Shown: in pieces, positions 35,721 to 49,134 of the stretch
Numbering within the stretch: the first letter of the stretch is position 1
Layout of the letters: each line of letters begins with the position of its first letter
Origin: Vigna angularis
Lineage: Eukaryota; Streptophyta; Magnoliopsida; Fabales; Fabaceae
Reading direction: 5' to 3'
DNA length: 64,000 nt
NCBI RefSeq assembly: GCF_016808095.1
Contig: NC_068973.1
Location: 4,212,501-4,276,500, forward strand
Notes under the pieces: model-generated
The model's input: only the letters and a program-made list of their open reading frames with translations
Told to the model about the DNA's origin: nothing
Databases searched by the model: none
Program-made: the position numbers and the translations under genes

Positions 35721-37353
35721 GAACAATATGTCTGGTTTTTGTGACTTCAATTTTTCGTGTCCATCTTGAGGAAAGTGGATTTTTTTTAATTGTAATGACG
35801 ATTGAAAAATATAGTTTATTGCTAGACAATATGCCTTGGATTTTGAATCGTCTTCTGCAATATCTTGGAACATTTTGTTAATTGATGTGAAGATAAAGGA
35901 ATAGGGATTTATGAGTTAATTAAAATGGACTAATTTGTAGGTTACTTGTCAGCAGCTTTGTTTTATGGGACATTGACATTGAACGTATTTAACATTGATA
36001 TTATGATAGTTGATATTTTAATTTAATGGATTGTAAAATAAACGCATCTATTTTAAATTGATGAAATCTCAATTTGAACCGTTTTAGTTTTACTAGTATG
36101 TTCTCACAATAATTGAGTCAGTAATGTGTTATAACTGTTCTCTCAAATCATATTAGATCAGAAGTGAAATAGAGTGTTAAAGAAAAAGATAAAAAGAGAT
36201 AAGGTACAAATAAAAGAAAAAAAAAGAAAAATGTTTTACGAAAATACATGAAGAAATGCTCCAGAGAAACATAACACACTTGCTAAAATAAAATAGTGTC
36301 ATGGCAACTGCAAATGAAATTAAAAGGTTGCGACAAATCTTCACTAAGCTCCAATTATTAGAGAATACCCAGCATTAAGCTTATTTACAAAATCAATTCT
36401 CCCTTTATATTGTATCAAATTCAATCCACCATTAATAAACTAAACACCTATAAATTGTGAGAGCAAGTGCTCTTAAACAAGTCTAACCTATAACACATCC
36501 ATCTTGAGAGAAAATGTTAAGTTATGAGTGATTATTGAAGATATAATCTTATTATGCAGTAAATAGAGATTTTGTAATGTGAAAATATGATTTGATAATT
36601 GAAAATATACGATATATTTAGCATATATGTAGAAATTTTATTCAACTTTATTACCATATTTATCAAGTACACATAAGATTATAAACAAATCATTGTGCCT
36701 ATGACAATTCCTGGAAATTTAAAGCACATTATACCCAAAAGTCCAAATAAGTGAATAAATGACTTTCTTTTTTTATCATAACCAAACTTCATAATTCCCA
36801 TCATGAAAACAACGTCGGCACTTGTACAAAAGCTAGCATTGACAATTTGGCATGTATTGTTTACTCTCCCTATCATCACTTGGTTACCTAATTTCTTCAT
36901 CTAACTTTAAGGATCACCAGATTTACGGAACTGTAAGTAAAACACTTTTATAGAAGAACAATACAATCATATATATTATACACCAGCTGACCTATATGGC
37001 TGTACCTCGAGAAAAAAGATAAAAATCCTAAGCTTGCGCTAGCAGCCAAAAGAAAAGCAGTTCAAAAGATAGAATCTGCATCTTTCTGGAAAAGGAATCT
37101 GGTCTTGGTACATCCAGGTATCTAAACTTCTCTCTCACCATTCAAAACATTGCATTGACATTTAACCGGATGCCTCTATGTTCAACCTGCTCTACACTAC
37201 CCATCAACTGCATCCCGTGCAATGAATTTATCTCCTTTCCACTGGTGATATATAGAAACACCAACAAGAAATTTTAAGGGTTAAGTTAGTCTTCTTCCAT
37301 CTCTCAAAATATACAAGTTGATGACTGCTCCAAAATGTCAATACTAGACATCC
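35721..37353. other. 3' UTRs and spacer between convergent CPN20 and ARF genes
   Basis: Must contain the 3' UTRs of both genes. The less AT-rich part next to the ARF stop, about 36980-37353, is likely ARF 3' UTR. No other gene is seen; a 73-codon minus-strand frame at 36679-36900 has no recognisable features. Confidence 0.6.
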
Positions 37354-40300
37354 TTATCGGTTAAACGAGGCTGCAGAGTTATCATCATACTGTCCCCTCC
37401 ATGCATTGCCATTATCTGTTCCACTACAAGCTTGATTGGGAACTGGAACATGTCCTAAATCTCCATCTAAGCTCATTTGCTGTACCTCAGCAGATGACAA
37501 TATCTTTATGCTCTGGACACAGCTTACAAATTCTCTGCAAGGAATTGCAAGTTTTAGACTAAGAAAAAAAAATCTGAATGGATGAAACATTAGGGACTAT
37601 GAACAACTAGGAATTGATGACTACTTACTCCCAAGGGTCATCACCAACAAGAAGAATGTCGTTTTCGTGATCTACGTAGACTAGTTTCCACTCTGTCCTT
37701 TGAGGATCTTCTAGCTGCCCTTCAATTCCAAACATCCTAGCCAAATCATGCCGGAGTTCATCATACCCCTTGTAACGGGTAACATCGATACATCTTCCAA
37801 CAGAGCCACATTTTTGAACCTTCAAAATATGTGAAACAGTATCAAGCATTTGAATATTATCCAAATAATGTATTTAAACACAAGTAATCCAGGCTAAAGC
37901 ATTTGAGTGGGTAGGAAATGAGAGCGTTGACTTAGGTTAACGAGTTGAACTAAGAATATTAGACAATATCAATAAAAATATATAGGAAATGTACTGGTCA
38001 TAAACAATTCACATGAGCCAGTAAAATATAGATAACAAAATGATGTTTGACTTGTACTATTTAAAAATTGCATGACATCCCTATTTCTGTTTCATTAAAC
38101 ATTAAGACACCGTATGTGTTAAGCAAATATAATAGGTGTATAGATTTTTGAACAAGTAAATGACAAACCTTAGTATATGTTCTCATTCTTTGAGTCTGAC
38201 TAGCCCACAAGCCGTCATTCAAAACCCCAGGGTCATTGATGGCAATGTCACTGGAGCATCCAGGCTTAAAAGGCATGTCTGGCACCCCAAATGGCTGTGA
38301 ACTAATGGCAGCAGTGGAAAGCTCAGTTTCAATGTCTCTTGGAGCACCACCATAATTGGACAGCAAGTTTTGAAGATCTTTTTGAGAATCATACCCTCTT
38401 GAGAGCAAAGTATCAGGTGTTAATCCATCAAGATTAGAGGTAAATGGAAGATTATTTCTCGGGTGCGATTGGACATCACCATCCATGCAGAAACTGGGAA
38501 GTGGGAAGTTCTGGTGGATATTATTAGGATCGATAGAGTAAGATGTTCCAGAAGAAGCTTCCATCTGATCAGCAATTGTCCCTTTGCACTTCAGCTGGTC
38601 AGGTCCTCTTACACAGGGTAATTCGTGTTTGATCTGCATCTCAGACTTTCTATGAAGCTCCTGTATCAAATGATTAGTGGGTTCAACTACCGAAGGTCCT
38701 CCTAATGTGGTTGGTAACTGTTGATTTCTTTTAATCAGATTTGAAGGAGATATCTGGCAGTTATTAGTAGACGGTGAAGTTGAGCATGATGGGGCATCTC
38801 CATCTGTAAGTGTTGAAGGAGCTCTAGTATTAGTTAATGATTTCTGTGTATTTTGGGATTGGTTCATAGGAAACTGCTGTGTTTGCATCAAAGCCGAAGA
38901 AGAGTAGTTGTTGCCATTGAAAAGCTTCTCCATTGAGAAAGCATTGTTGCCAAGCTGTTGAGGCTGGTGACACTGTGATAGAGGCAGCTGCGGTAATTGC
39001 TGGTTTTGTTGATGAGTATTTTGTTGCTGTAGAAGATGAGACTGCAAAAGGGGGCTAGAAGTGGAAAGGAGTTGTTGCTGTTTCTGTTGTTGTTGTTGCT
39101 GTTGTTGTTGCTGCTGCAATTTCTGTAGCAACTGCAACTGTGGTTGTTGCTCTGAGCTGTTTTGCTGTGACATTTGTGTCATTTGTGGTTGCTGTGGCGT
39201 CCTCTGTGACATGCTTTGTTGCAATAACTGCAATGGAGATGATTGCAACTGTGTCTGTTGCTGCTGCCTCTGTAAGAGACTAGCTTGCTGGTCAATTTGT
39301 TGAAACTGAGAATCTTGCGGTAAGGATGTCATCAGCAATGCATTCTTATTGGGTGATTGAAAACTTTGTTGGGGTGGGATATTTCCCGAGAGTAATTGCT
39401 GTTGCTGAAGCTGGGAGTATGTCACTGGTTGCTGCACACACTGATTTTGAATCTGGTTAGAAGAAACTGCCTCATTATTCATGATGGTCTGTTGACATGA
39501 CTGTTGTTGCTGTGGCTGTTGTGGTCTCTGTTGAGGCATTTGGGGCTGTTGTTGCTGTGGTTGTGACAGGTTTTGCAGTACAGGCAGCTGTTGTTGCCTC
39601 TGTTGCTGCTGTTGGAGCGGGTTTAAGGTTGTTGGCATCAATGACTGCACCTTCTGCTGTTGTTGATGCTGCGGAGGCCACGACGTTTGGGGTTGTTGCA
39701 ATTGGTTGACTTGGTTTGGTAAATTAGGTTTGTTAAATTGTAGATTTGGTGCAGAGAGGACAGGAGCTTGAAAGTTCAATAATTTGGATGGATCATCAGT
39801 GGGAAGGTTACCATGCAGTGTATTGGATGAAAGCATGGATGGGGGCATAAATCCAGATTGGGCAGCGGAGAACTGATTATTTTGCTGCATGCTCATCCAT
39901 TGCACCAAACTCAAACCTGGGAAGATTGAACTTGAGGCATCCTTCATTCCAAGGTCATCTCCAAGCCAGGGCATAGCTCTCTTGAAAGCATTTTCTATAT
40001 CAGAATCATCATCTGCAAAATCAAATAAGCAAGCAAATATCATCTGTTACAATCAATCTATAGACAACTACCAGTGATAAGAAAAGAAGAGGAAAAAAGT
40101 ATAAAGATTTTCTGAATGTTACTCTTCAATAAAGCTATTAGATGTGAGATTATGCTTTCTTCATAGAAGCAACTTGATTTCATTTAATAATGAGTAGATG
40201 ACCGATTAAGAACATTAGATTCTAAGAATAGTAAAATGGAACTAACAGCTAGTGACATGAATTATTATTAACTTCTATCACATATTTACATTCAAATTCA

Positions 40301-43300
40301 TCATTTTTATCACAATATGCCAGAATTGATTTTTCTCACATGAATTTTGTATTGAAGTGAAAATATATATTAGATTGTTTGTCAGAGCAAAAAAACAAAC
40401 TAAGACACTTTTTGACAGGCGACAAACTTGATAATCAATGGAAGCAATGAGAAATTTCTGAATAAAATTTAAAATTGTTGTGGTGAGTACTCTTGCTACC
40501 TGGCATTCCTGGTTGCTTGGGAAACTTCGGCCTAAAGAATGGAGGAGGACAAATGTAGAAAGGAGTCACTACTGGTTCAATATCCCAAAGTGAAACTCTG
40601 CTTGGGCGCTCACCAGCTGTTGATTCATCCCATCCAACCTATCAAAATTCAAAACATGACTCCCTCTCTCAAGAAGCTACAGCAGAGGTTCAGTATTGAT
40701 TACATTAAAGAGTTATGCACATGCTCATGTACATGTAGATTATACGACATTAAATGCATGTTTTAGATCAATTTGATTTACCTTTTCCTATTTCAGCTAT
40801 ACAAATAATGCATCTCTTATGATGATACCTGAAGATTGCGCCACTGAGAATGCTTCCATCTGACAGGATCCAAGTCACTGATCCCAGTGATTGTACCCAT
40901 ATGTCTGCGTACCCCTGACTCCTCGGTCTCAAACATCATTCTGAATCTCATTCCAAGGGAAGCTTGATTGAAGAGAGCTTTATTATACTTGGCCAATGGA
41001 ATTACAAATTCGGAGGGGCTGGCCCTGTAAAATTGACAGATGTCTATAAGAGGCTGTCACAAATATTCAATGGATGCATTCCATGTAATAAAATAATATT
41101 AAATATATGCCAAATATATATAGCACCTTGGATTATAGAAAATAGTAAATGGGCTGTTATTTGAAGCAGCATGAGCTGCGGCAGCAAGAATGCCAATGTG
41201 CATGCTGTCACTGGATATTACTGATGAAGATAGCGCTGGCTGCTGTCTGTTAGCTCTTTTTATACCTAAAAGAAGTTGTTGTTTTTCATCCCTGAATATA
41301 ACCAAAATGAATTGACTCAGCAATAGGGTGAATGTTATTCCAAAAGTTTCAAATAAAATTTTTTATGTCTAACCTGATAAAAAGAACTGAATCTCCAGCA
41401 AACAGCCTTTTTGTGCTAACAAAGACACTCCAACCCGTAGTCAATAGATGCCTCTTTGGTTGTCCTGTAACCGATGTTCTAGAAATTTTAGCATCCAACC
41501 ATGTAAATCATCAAATCATGCTTAAGTTATATGATCATAATCTGGTCAAACTTATTATACAATCCCAATGTTGATAATCCTGGAATTTTTCTGGGATAAG
41601 TTTAGTTTAAGCTAAATGATGTTGCATCTTTGTGTTTTAGAGAACAATGAATCCTGTTGGGGAATCAATGAGGCATACAAAAAAGAGAAAAAATTATATA
41701 CTATAACAAAGGATGAAGACAATGAAGGATGGTAAGAGTTGCTATACCTCGATAGATATGTCTAAATGTCCAAGTACTGTCATGCAAATCTTTGGCAACA
41801 ATCTCCTGAGCTGGAGGTTGCATTGAAAAATCCTATCAAACACACTTCTAATCAGCATGAAAAGATCACATAAAATCTCCAACTCATGGTAAATTAAAAT
41901 ATTAAATACACACCAGAAGTGGGAATATTTTCTCTGCAGCTCTTCGAGGCACAGAAAATCCACCATGAGTGCTTGTGTCACTAGCTGTAAGAGTTTTGCA
42001 AAAGAACTCAGTAGGTTGTTGATTTTGTTTGAGACCCATGTCAGATGCCAATATTGCTTCCTTGTCATACTGTACAACAGTTACATCAAACACAGTCTTG
42101 TATGAGTTCCATATCATTGGTCATGGAACAGTGGAAAATAGATCTCAGATACACATCAATAAATTAGCTGATTGCACAGCTGACCTACTTTAGTAACAGG
42201 TTGAAGAGTCATCTGCGCATAGACCTCATCAGTTTCAGGATCAGCCTGATCCAAAACAGAAAGAATTATCAATATATGTATTATGCAAGATTCACGAAAG
42301 AAAAAAATCAGAAAGGGCCATCATATCAAATTCTTGAGAAATTGTAATGATGTTGCTTCAAGCCATCAACCCAGGTTGGTCTATAACTAATATATGGATG
42401 AGGTGGCAAATGATATCCACCATCTTAAGCAAATGAAGAAAAAGAAACAGAGTTTGCAAAGTCTTAAACTCCAAGATTTGGTAGAGGACAATTGACATAA
42501 TTTATAAAAAGACATGTCATGCAGAATGTCACTTTTCCTTCAAGATGAACATTAGTTTATCCGAAATCCCTGGTGACTAACCATGATCCAAAAATGTGAA
42601 AGAAGGTGAATTATTAGTACATGCCCCTTCAAGGAAGATAAATTTCAGTGGAGATTGAATGCATCTAGTCTTTAAATTTCAAAATTTTAAGATGTGTTAT
42701 AAACTTGTCTCTATTGAAATACTGCCATGTAAATTGCAACAACAGGAAAGTGCACCTACGTGAAGAGCAACATTGTGAAGCATGCAAATCAACTTGGATG
42801 GAAGGTTAGGGTAACTGGGAACGAAGTCAGCCTCCTTTTGCATGGATGCTGCAACCTAAAAGTCACAAGTAGTCAAAAGAAGCTTCATCGGTAATCACAA
42901 TGAAGAATATCATGGTCTTAGAATTATGGCATAAGAAACATACTTGCTCACTGTGTCCTTGAGGAAAGTAAACCACAAGACTTCCAACAGGAGGTAAGGA
43001 AACCAATGGTCCAGCACATGCATGCCATAACTCTGAATTGATGGTCTTCCTTTCCCCTGTAGCAAGCACGGATATATTTATCACAATTATTCCGTACATA
43101 CGAAAACTCAACAAAAAAAATGAAGATTTCCCACAATTTTAAAATTCAGTTACAAAGGATTAACATCAAGCACATTCAGATTTGGCGCTTACAACCATGA
43201 AAGTTTATCTTTAGGTCAAAAGAGTAAAAGGTGAGAAAAAAAATGAGGGGTGAAATGCAAGTAAAGATAGATTAATATGCCAAGGTATCACTTTTGTTCA

Positions 43301-43617
43301 GGCCGCAGGTAAAAGGATTCATCTCATGGAGAATAGGGCTAACAAAGCAACACCAGAAAATTAACCAAAAGATCAACTTTAAACTCAGATGAATAATGTC
43401 AACTTCCCTTCAGTACGATATACTCATATAAATCACCATTTTTCTTGAAAGCAATCATCCTCGGAATCCCTAAGCAATGTTAGTGTTTGATGAAACAGGA
43501 CAACACTACCACATAGAGGGGGGAGACAGAAAACATACTTACTGAGGCTGCAAGTAATGGTTGAGAAAAAGTACCTTCGCTGGAATTAGGCAAGTAGCCA
43601 TTTGGAGGAGCCTTCAT
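37354..43617 (-). CDS. ARF19: Auxin response factor, ARF7/ARF19 type (activator)
   Basis: Thirteen exons on the minus strand join in frame to give 1118 aa: 43617-43575, 43056-42944, 42855-42760, 42245-42189, 42069-41914, 41832-41748, 41464-41374, 41291-41127, 41024-40829, 40638-40500, 40012-38169, 37819-37629 and 37534-37354. An N-terminal dimerisation region ([20 protein letters not shown]) leads to a B3 DNA-binding domain at about 124-226 ([37 protein letters not shown]). The ARF ancillary domain spans about 250-340. The long middle region (exon 11, about 381-995) is Gln-rich, the mark of activating ARFs. A C-terminal PB1 domain (about 988-1078) has the Lys of RTYTKVQK and the acidic motif [17 protein letters not shown], for binding Aux/IAA repressors. 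The start context and opening residues match the ARF7/19 clade rather than ARF5 or ARF6/8. ARF7 versus ARF19 is not settled. Confidence 0.95.
39065..39120 (-). repeat. CAG/CAA-type triplet repeat coding polyglutamine in the ARF
   Basis: On the minus strand a mix of CAG and CAA codons encodes a run of about ten Gln, then Lys and more Gln, within the activation region. Many shorter Gln runs flank it, from about 39060 to 39680. Mixed codons make it less prone to slippage than a pure triplet run. Confidence 0.85.
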
Positions 43618-44440
43618 TAGCACCTGTTAAAGCGATGACCCCAAACAAGTTCAACACTCTTCTTCCTAAAACAAGATTTAACCTTGTTCGCCAAGTCTTC
43701 CACAATAGCAACAATTCTAACTCCAACTCATAGTCCAAAAAAAGCAGCAACACTTCCCCAGAAGCAAACAAGAAGATGCAGAACCCCCTCCGGCACCTAC
43801 CACAAAGTTCCCTAATAACATCGAGCAGAATCAACAAAAAGCTCACCCCTTTTTCCTAGAAATGCTTCTAATAGTTGCCTCCAACTCCACAAGTTTCGAA
43901 TTCAAAAACTAGCAGAACCTCAGCACAAAGCCTCCCCTTTCTGCAATTCCCTCCGCCAACATCCAAGGACTCAATGGAATTCTGCTACAGCCAGAACCAA
44001 CACTTCAAAACCCAAAAACAAGAACCTTGCAGCTGAAACCAAATGAAGCTGAGGGTGTCCAAGAAGCCAAAACCTGTAAAGCACAACACAAAATAACAAC
44101 CATTTCAACAGTGACACCAAGCAATCAAACGAAGAAAAACAAAGCAAACAAAAAGGCCTTCAGAAACTGATCCCCACATAAAAACAAGCCAAAATGAATC
44201 ACCTTCTAGGCACCAGACTAATCAGCAGCATCAACAACCCCAGAGAATGAACCAAAATGGAGAGGGAGGAAATGGGAACTACACTTCGTGTGGATTAAGG
44301 TAACAAGGTGATGTCTGAAGAACCAAAGTGGAGAAAACTGACTTGTCGCCGGGAAATCAGAGGGGCTGAACAAAAGGAAGACAGCTTTTCTTTTGGTGCT
44401 TTATGCGAACAGGCCGACATGAAATATAGACTAAAGCAAT
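43618..44440 (-). promoter_or_regulatory. Probable 5' leader and promoter of the ARF gene
   Basis: This stretch is clearly less AT-rich than the flanking DNA and continues directly upstream of the ARF ATG. A long frame overlapping the start codon on the same strand (43586-43846) opens only with GTG and has no ATG, so I do not call it an upstream ORF. GGGGTGAGC near 43846 could instead be a leader-intron donor. No exact transcription start can be fixed. Confidence 0.5.
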
Positions 44441-47091
44441 CAATCACAGACAGGCATGGTTAAAAGAACTCATTAAAGAAGTAGGGTATTATTAATAAAA
44501 TATATATAAAAATTAATAAAATCAAACCAGATTAGCCTTGCTTAATTACACGGCATGATCGTGTTTTAGACAATATTCCTTCCCATGGTTAAAATTTGGG
44601 TCCCAAACCCACCTTACATTCCACTGAAATTTCTTGCATTCGGGTGTGTTTTTTATACAATAACCACACATCAACACTGCGCAGTTTTTCTAATACTACT
44701 AATTCAACATCTTAAATTCAAACCTTAATGTTACATCATTGTACAAAGGAAAAAAAAAGTTGATTGAATAGAGTCTTAGATTCAAATCTTATTGTCACAT
44801 CACTGTAAATTGGAAAAAATTGAGTACTTCAATATAGTATTTTAAGAGTTGAAAATTTATGCTATTCACTGCTGATTTTAAATAGTTCCTATACAAATTA
44901 GTAATCTTATCATGTTATAAAATATTGTACTTAGAATCATAATATCAAATGTATTTTGACTAGTTTCATGTATTAACATCACAAGTTATGTTAAATGAAG
45001 TCGATACTCTCTTCAAAATCTTGCAAAGATCATTTATTATGCATATGATAGAATTACGTCCAAGTTCTTAAAATTATTATAAACTATAAACAAATTTAAA
45101 ATAAGATTAAATATGTTTTTTATATCTGTATTATAAAATATAAAAGAAAATTTATGTTTTGTTTTTAAACTAAATTATAATTATAATGTATTTCCTCAAC
45201 CTATGAAAGTAGTATAAAATTTTCTCTTTGGCAAATATTATGTAACTTTCGTGTATGATTATTGATAATGATATTTTACATTATTTTTAAAATATACAAC
45301 AACTCAATAATTTATAATTTAAGTTAGGAGATAACTAAACATATATTTAAGTCTTTAAAATACTAATTAAACCAGAATAAATTTGTAAATTTAGTTTGGT
45401 AACAAACATGTTATTTATTATCATCATTAACTTAATCAGTGCATTTATGATAAAACATTTTTATTGTAAATGTTTTAATTTAGTTTGTGCTTCATATTGT
45501 AATTTATATAATATATTTTAAATTTTTAATGATAGTATTAAAAATATTCATATTTCAATTAATATTTTATTTGATTAATGACAATAATGTATGTTATCAA
45601 GATAAATTTTTTATTCATTTTTATATAATATATTTTAAATTTTTTAATGACAATATTAAAAAGATTAATACTTTATTTGATTAATGACAAAAATATATGT
45701 TTTCAAGATTTTTTTTTATTTTAATACTTTTAGATTTTAAATATTATGTCATTTTAGAGATACGTTAATTGTAAAATTTAAAGTTCAAAACTTGTGTAAG
45801 ATTTTATAATAAAAATGTTCTTACCAATTATTTGATGAGTTATTATTTTTTAGTTTATCAGGGGAAAAAATATATATATGTGTGATTTTAGTTCAGTACA
45901 TACATAAGATTCACATCATTTTTAATTTAAAATATAAAGACATTGAGTTTGTGAATTTTTTATTATATAATTTTTTTATTTAATGTAAAACTTAAATTCA
46001 TTTAAATAATTTAATTGTTCAGTTAGATAGTTACCCTCATATAAAAATAAAATAAATTAAAATTTTCTTGTTAAATGTTTTAGAATTTTTTTTATCTAAT
46101 ATGTTAATAATTGAGTACCTCTGAGCAAGGGATCATATTACAGTGGAAACTCTCTTCTTTCCTTCCTATTAGTTAGATTTAAAATGACTTATGAAAGTAA
46201 TTTGTTTGACAATTTTTTTTATTGTTTAAAATTTGTAAATTTTAGAAGTACATAAATTTGTACTAATCTTTTATATATTTATTTATCTCTAATTTTATAG
46301 ACATTATCTTGGCCTCCTAGAATTTAAATATAAGAGATGAAGAGACCTAATTTCAATTATTATCTAAGTTTGTTTACTCTTTATTTTTATTTTCAATTTA
46401 TTTATCCTCCGTTTTCACTTTTTATTTCTCTCGATTATCAAACAACATGCTCATTTTTATTTTGGATTATAAAAGAATAAAAATATATAATAAAAGAAAA
46501 ATAGAATGAAAGTCCTAATTGTATATATTGAAATAATAGCAAAAGGAATTAAACTAAATCTCTTATTATTTAAAAAGACAAAAAAAGAGTTCAAGACTAA
46601 AATATTTTAATAACAATTCTATTTAAATTGTACATTCTTTAAAAGTAATAATTATTATTTTTTTAAATTGTCTTGTAACAACATTTTAATTACTTTTGTT
46701 TGTAAACTTCAAATGCACTTTCCATCCAAAATCATGATTAAGAAAAAAGAAAATGTAATAATAGACAGAAGGATATTTCACAACTTCTCATTTTCAATTA
46801 TTTTTCAGTTTTCTAAATCTGCTTCTCCAATTACTCAGAATAAACATACTATCAATGTAGATTATGTACTAAAATTTCCTGTAATTTCAATTTCACCAAC
46901 ACAATTTCTAGTACACTCCAAATTATGAGAGTGGAATTTCTATAGAGAAGTTTTCTTCACATTCACTAGCTTTCATTGTACATTTAAGTACTTACAAAGC
47001 ATTTCTATGTTTGACTTTTATCAGGGAATGTTTCAATATACTTTTCTCAAAAAGAATATTAAAAATTTATAAATATTAAAAATATGATTAA

Positions 47092-47095
<4 letters not shown>
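44441..47095. other. AT-rich intergenic region, no gene seen
   Basis: Low-complexity AT-rich DNA. It includes a tandem duplication at about 45503-45720 (period about 117 bp, both units containing TTTATATAATATATTTTAAA). An 86-codon frame at 46668-46928 has no recognisable domain. Confidence 0.6.
45503..45720. repeat. Tandem duplication, about 117-bp period, two units
   Basis: TTTATATAATATATTTTAAA, AATGA and TTTATTTGATTAATGACAA recur in the same order in both halves. The units are diverged and non-coding. Confidence 0.75.

Positions 47096-47136
<41 letters not shown>
47096..47136. repeat. (TA)n microsatellite, about 41 bp
   Basis: An uninterrupted TA run immediately upstream of the promoter-like dispersed repeat. 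Confidence 0.95.
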
Positions 47137-47139
<3 letters not shown>

Positions 47140-47140
<1 letters not shown>

Positions 47141-47430
47141 CCAGAACTAAAAAATAGAATATTAGAATTGATAAATGTTTTAAAATAATAAGATCGATTA
47201 TTTTAAAATTAAAATAATTAGCTAATATAAATAGAATTTATTAAATTCGTCTCATTACTTAAAACACAAATCATCTCTCTAAAACTCTTCCTTCAAGTTC
47301 TATCTCCTTTTTCTCTAAGAAATCTAACTCATTGATAATTTATTTGACGATCAGGAAATTTCGATGAGATCACAGTTGAGTAATCTCCATTTCTAACTAA
47401 TCAGTTTTTTTTGTTTAAAGTAAGTAAATT
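47140..47430 (+). repeat. Promoter-like dispersed repeat, copy 2 (partner at 31736-32440)
   Basis: Reverse-complement relative of about 32140-32430. It shows an AATATAAATAGAA box, a CT-rich stretch with CTCTCTAAAACTCTTCC, and later TTTAAAGTAAGTAA, which could be a splice donor. No protein frame follows. It may be LTR-derived. Confidence 0.5.
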
Positions 47431-48680
47431 TCTAACTTTTTTTCCTTTTATTTTTTGATAAAAATACTAATGCATTTTCTTCCTTCATCAACTAATTAGG
47501 GCTAAGGTTATTTTTATTGTGCTTGGTAGTGTTGCCATCTATATGTTTGAAAAAATGTGGGTGATGAAATTTGTTGTTATTTATTTTTCTTGTTAATGAT
47601 GTATTGCTCTTTTTTGGGATTCTTTGTGGAGGCTTGGACCCACAAGATTAGAAAAGCCATTTATCAAACATGACATCAATGATTCTCTTGGCCCAAACAC
47701 TTCTAAACTTTGAATATCATAATCATATGTTAAGGAAATACTTGTCCTAACATCAATAGTTAATTCATAGCCACATTTCTTCCATCTTTTTTAATTTTCT
47801 CCATGCAATAGAATATTACTTATTCATCTTATTTCATATATATTTAAAGAAAGAACCAAAAACTAAAGCCTCAACTTTTGTTGTGTCATTAATAATTGTT
47901 TTTTATTCTTCATTCATAGAAAAAGTGTGCAAAGAAAAAGAAAGGAGAATTTCTATATACACGCTAGGACACACCCACTAGCCGCAAAAGCAGGAAATCT
48001 TCACATGTATGTATATAAGGTTTTGGTTCCTTTTTAAGATATCATTATACCTTAATTATGCTAAAAATATTAAAATCAATGGTTTTATTAAGAAAATTAG
48101 TACTAATGAGGGAGTTTTTTCTGCGTATAACAATAGAATGAAAGACTTGATGTAAGGAACTTTCGATTTCTAACGTTTTTAATTTATTGTTCGTTCAATA
48201 TAATTTTCTTACCCTAGTTGACCTTTTATTCATGACTATTATATGATTTAATTTTGAAATAATAAAAATCCCTAACTATAAAACTTTATTTAATTAACAG
48301 TTCATCTTAACTTTGAAATGAGATAAAATTCATTATCCTAAGCACATACGTAAAAACCTTTTTTGTTCATTTTTTTCTTTTTTATCTATTTATAGAAACC
48401 TCGTGATAACAAAGAAACTCATATTTCATCTCTTATCTTTTTATATACTTCTCATTGTCCCTAAGATTTATACTCTTTTATTTATCTAAAGAAATTAAAA
48501 TTCATTTTAAAGTTTCACCTAAAATACACAATTCGAAAGACCTTTCAAGTAACTAGCAAGATTAAGTTTCTTAAATCAATTTCCCAAAACATTTCTTATC
48601 GTATTTCAAGTTTATGGAACAAACACAACGAAAATCAAACATAGTGTAAAACTACATTTTATGAAATAAATTCATGCATA
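47431..48680. other. AT-rich intergenic region, no gene seen
   Basis: No recognisable coding or repeat termini. The low-complexity AT content continues. Confidence 0.55.
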
Positions 48681-48685
48681 GAAAT

Positions 48686-49129
48686 TGTTACTATGGGTTT
48701 ATAATCGACCGATCGAGTACGATGACAAGCTGGATGAAAAGAACCGAGCGGTTAATGCACAATAAAGTGTCTCACGGCCGCTCGGTCCCGACAACAGTTG
48801 ACAAGAATTAATGCACAGTTAATATTACAACGGCAACTAATAAGCGGTTAAATTTTGCATTAATGATCATTAAGATGTAAATTAATTGGTAAAATTCTTC
48901 TAAACTCTATAAATAAAGGTTTAATTTCGAGGTAACATGACTTTTACTCACTATTGAATTACGAAAAACCTAAGAGAAAGATTCTAACTCGATAGTCGAA
49001 GTGTATTCTGCATGTCACCCCCCATACACGATCGGTTGAGCGAAGCAAGGAGTAAAGCGAACTTTGGCGAACGTTCGACACACCGAAGCACCACTTAGAC
49101 AACATCCTCGTCCCAATTTAACCAAATCA
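48686..49129 (+). mobile_element. Solo LTR, 444 bp
   Basis: Starts TGTTACTATGGG and ends TTTAACCAAATCA, flanked by a perfect 5-bp duplication GAAAT (48681-48685 and 49130-49134). Inside, CTCTATAAATAAAGG at about 48904-48918 is a TATA-type promoter. GAGCGGTT/GGCCGCTCGGT motifs lie upstream of it, and a transcribed-looking region with CACCCCCCATACACGATCGG lies downstream. It is more GC-rich than its surroundings. No internal domain or partner LTR is nearby. Confidence 0.8.
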
Positions 49130-49134
49130 GAAAT

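Noticed and set aside
39061..39303. Cysteine-rich peptide on the plus strand
   Set aside because: It is the antisense reading of the polyglutamine-coding CAG/CAA repeat of the ARF gene.
39475..39709. Ala/Thr-rich and Val/Ala-rich frames across the ARF exon 11
   Set aside because: They are shadow frames of the same Gln-rich coding repeat.
43586..43846. Upstream ORF overlapping the ARF start codon
   Set aside because: It opens with GTG and contains no ATG, so a scanning ribosome is unlikely to use it.
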